This document shows, piece after piece, positions 62,416 to 64,000 of a DNA stretch of 64,000 nt. Made by a program: the position numbers and the translations under genes. Position 1 is the stretch's first letter. Every line of letters starts with the position of its first letter. The DNA lies in assembly GCF_025979885.1 (NCBI RefSeq), contig NZ_CP110140.1, positions 1 to 64,000 on the forward strand, given 5' to 3'. The stretch is from Hymenobacter sp. YIM 151500-1. Its GTDB lineage: Bacteria > Bacteroidota > Bacteroidia > Cytophagales > Hymenobacteraceae. Below the pieces are notes generated by a model. It was not told the DNA's origin, did no database searches, and was given only the letters and a program-made list of their open reading frames with translations.

Positions 62416-64000
62416 TCAGTGGCGCGGGCCCCGGGTTTTCACCTGCACGGTTTGCGCTTTGGCCGGGGTGGGCTCGACCGTCTTGGTAGCGGCCGGTACG
62501 GTTTGCTGCGTCGGCGGCGCTTGGCGCTGAGCCAGCTCATGCGCGGCGGGGCGCACCTCGATGCATGCCTTGGCGGCGTTTACCTGCACGGTACCGTCGA
62601 ACTTCCGGCCGCCGTCGCCGCTGGCCATGTTGGTCAGGGCCACCACTTTGCCCTCGCGCAGGTCGTGGCTCTGCTCGGGCGTGAGCTTAACGCCGGCAAT
62701 GGTGTCGTGCAGGGTCACTTTGTCTTCCGGCAGAATCACCACCTTGTTCATGGCCTTGTCCACGGCCACGTAGCCGTTGTAGGGGCGGCCCTGCTCGTCC
62801 TTGAGGCCGCGCAGCAGGCCGGCGTTGCCTTCCGTTTCCAGCTGCTGGCGCTGCTCGGGGGTGAACGGCAGGCCTCCAATCTCGTTGGGTATCACCAGCC
62901 GGGCCTGGGGTAATTCCATTTTCAGCGTGGCCGTGCCGTCGGTTTCGCGGCGCAGCACCATCTTCCCCTCAAACCGAACGGGGTCCTGGTCCGGCCGGCC
63001 CGTTACCTGCATGGCCAGCAAGTCGGTTTGCCGGCCACTGAGTAGTTTTTCCAGCTGCCCGCTCTGCTCCAGCGTCTGCATGGTTAAGCCCAGCGAGGCC
63101 AGCACCTGCTGCGGCACTTCGCTGGCCTGAAATGACGTGGCGACGGGAGTCGCCGGAGCGACAACCTCAGGCGAAGTAGGCTTGTCGGCGTCGGTTGCAG
63201 CCACCACGCGGGCACTCGGGGCAGTTGGTACCTGTTCGGGGACAACTTCCGCTTGGGCATTACCCGCCCGGCTGAGCAGGCGCGCCTGCAGGTCCTGGCG
63301 AGTTTTCTCATAATCCACCTCCAGGTGCTGCCGGGTCTTTGGCCCCCCGTTCAGGTGGGCATAGAAGTTTTTCAGAAAAGCGGAGGCAGGGTTGCCGCTG
63401 GTGTCAATGTCAAAAATGCTCTTGCCGTCGCGCAGCACCTGCTCGGTGGTCTTGCCCTGCCGCTGAGCCAGCTGCTGCACGCGCTGCTCGGCCGCGGCCT
63501 GCTGCCCCTGCTCCGGAACGGTCAGCGCGTGTCGGGGCACGGCCGCGAGTTGGGCGCTCAGCGCGTCCCATTGGCTGGCGCCGAATGCCTGCCGCACCTG
63601 CTTGCTGCGCGGGGGCTCGTAGCCGTCGTCGTAGCCCACCTCCTGCCGGCGGGCGGCGGCCTGCGCCGGCTTTTCTACCACGGCCACGCCGTGGCCCACC
63701 TGCCGGAAGCCTTGCAGTGTCGCTTCCAATTGGCCCAGCTTGTTGGACTGCGGGTCGTAGCTGACTGCGAAGCCCCCCATGAGCTTGCCCGCCGGGTTGC
63801 GCTCAAACTGCAGCGCGCCCACGGCCACGCCGGCTTCGCGCAGCTGGTCGAGGTAGGCGCGCATTTCCAGCAGCGGGGCCACTTCGTCGCCTTGCTGCTG
63901 CCAGGTAATGCGTAATTCGCCCACGGGCGCCGCAGTAGCTACGTCGGTAGCAAGGCCGGCGGGGGCTTCCGGCCCCTCCCCTACCGGTGGGGCCTGCCCC
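62416..64000 (-). CDS. DUF3945-domain plasmid protein (5' end outside window)
   Basis: At least 528 aa; the frame stays open to position 64000 in a Pro/Ala/Gly-rich stretch, so the true start is beyond the window (an internal GTG at 63924 is possible). The C-terminal half has DUF3945 features: LGLTMQTLEQSGQLEKLLSG, LPFTPEQRQQLETEG and a second copy KLTPEQSHDLREGKVVAL. A TPAKAQTVQVKTRGPRH tail ends it. Proteins of this type accompany TOPRIM/DUF3991 genes on Bacteroidota plasmids and conjugative elements. Confidence 0.75.
   Translation of the reverse strand, partial: GQAPPVGEGPEAPAGLATDVATAAPVGELRITWQQQGDEVAPLLEMRAYLDQLREAGVAVGALQFERNPAGKLMGGFAVSYDPQSNKLGQLEATLQGFRQVGHGVAVVEKPAQAAARRQEVGYDDGYEPPRSKQVRQAFGASQWDALSAQLAAVPRHALTVPEQGQQAAAEQRVQQLAQRQGKTTEQVLRDGKSIFDIDTSGNPASAFLKNFYAHLNGGPKTRQHLEVDYEKTRQDLQARLLSRAGNAQAEVVPEQVPTAPSARVVAATDADKPTSPEVVAPATPVATSFQASEVPQQVLASLGLTMQTLEQSGQLEKLLSGRQTDLLAMQVTGRPDQDPVRFEGKMVLRRETDGTATLKMELPQARLVIPNEIGGLPFTPEQRQQLETEGNAGLLRGLKDEQGRPYNGYVAVDKAMNKVVILPEDKVTLHDTIAGVKLTPEQSHDLREGKVVALTNMASGDGGRKFDGTVQVNAAKACIEVRPAAHELAQRQAPPTQQTVPAATKTVEPTPAKAQTVQVKTRGPRH

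Overview
This window looks like part of a large plasmid from a high-GC member of the Bacteroidota, most likely Hymenobacter or a close relative. The grounds are Bacteroidota-type -7 boxes (TAnnTTTG) ahead of several genes, mostly weak Shine-Dalgarno sequences, families largely restricted to this phylum (DUF6660, DUF6122, DUF6428, GDCCVxC, ArsR-controlled MerTP, CzcA fused to TolC), and a Rep_3-type initiator behind an iteron array. The genus is inference; no rRNA or other chromosomal marker is present.

Layout. (1) 1-4.1 kb: a leftward copper operon (CopA ATPase, membrane cupredoxin, metal-sensing AraC regulator running off the edge), then a lone AT-rich class III cyclase-like gene. (2) 4.3-14.5 kb: a long rightward metal operon with small Cys/His-rich envelope proteins, three proteins carrying the CPMHP/CPKCGM metal-binding domain, a TolC/adaptor/RND efflux system, and a second AraC-type regulator whose metal site is damaged. 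(3) 14.5-22.3 kb: an orphan HNH gene, then copper storage, chaperone and oxidase genes (Csp, CopZ-like, Met-rich DUF2231 protein, multicopper oxidase fused to a beta-barrel, DUF305 protein). (4) 22.4-39.3 kb: an AT-richer accessory/defence island. It holds a tyrosine recombinase behind a perfect 15-bp inverted repeat, a PIN-like protein, small unknowns, a restriction-enzyme fragment, an SMC-like ATPase with a HEPN-like tail, a metallo-beta-lactamase plus an E2-E1-JAB fusion (a bacterial ubiquitin-like module with no separate ubiquitin-like gene), a WYL regulator, a PLD/patatin pair and a Fic/VbhA-like pair. (5) 39.3-42.7 kb: plasmid backbone and iteron origin with the Rep gene. (6) 42.7-46 kb: a leftward arsenic operon under ArsR. 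(7) 46.1-47.9 kb: backbone genes including an ArdC-like antirestriction protein. (8) 48.2-56.7 kb: a second divalent-metal efflux cluster (CzcA-TolC fusion, adaptor, ZntA-type ATPase). (9) 56.7-64 kb: TOPRIM/DUF3991 and DUF3945 plasmid genes enclosing a short mercury operon that ends against an IS110 element.

The metal genes cover copper (import to periplasmic oxidation, chaperoning, storage and export), zinc/cadmium/cobalt, arsenite and mercury uptake. No mercuric reductase or arsenate reductase is visible here. The strongest candidate for an incompletely described system is the MBL plus E2-E1-JAB operon at 28.8-32.2 kb. It is convergent with the ATPase-HEPN gene and divergent from a WYL regulator. 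The flexible, Gly-containing C-terminus of the MBL protein could be what the E1/E2/JAB enzyme acts on.
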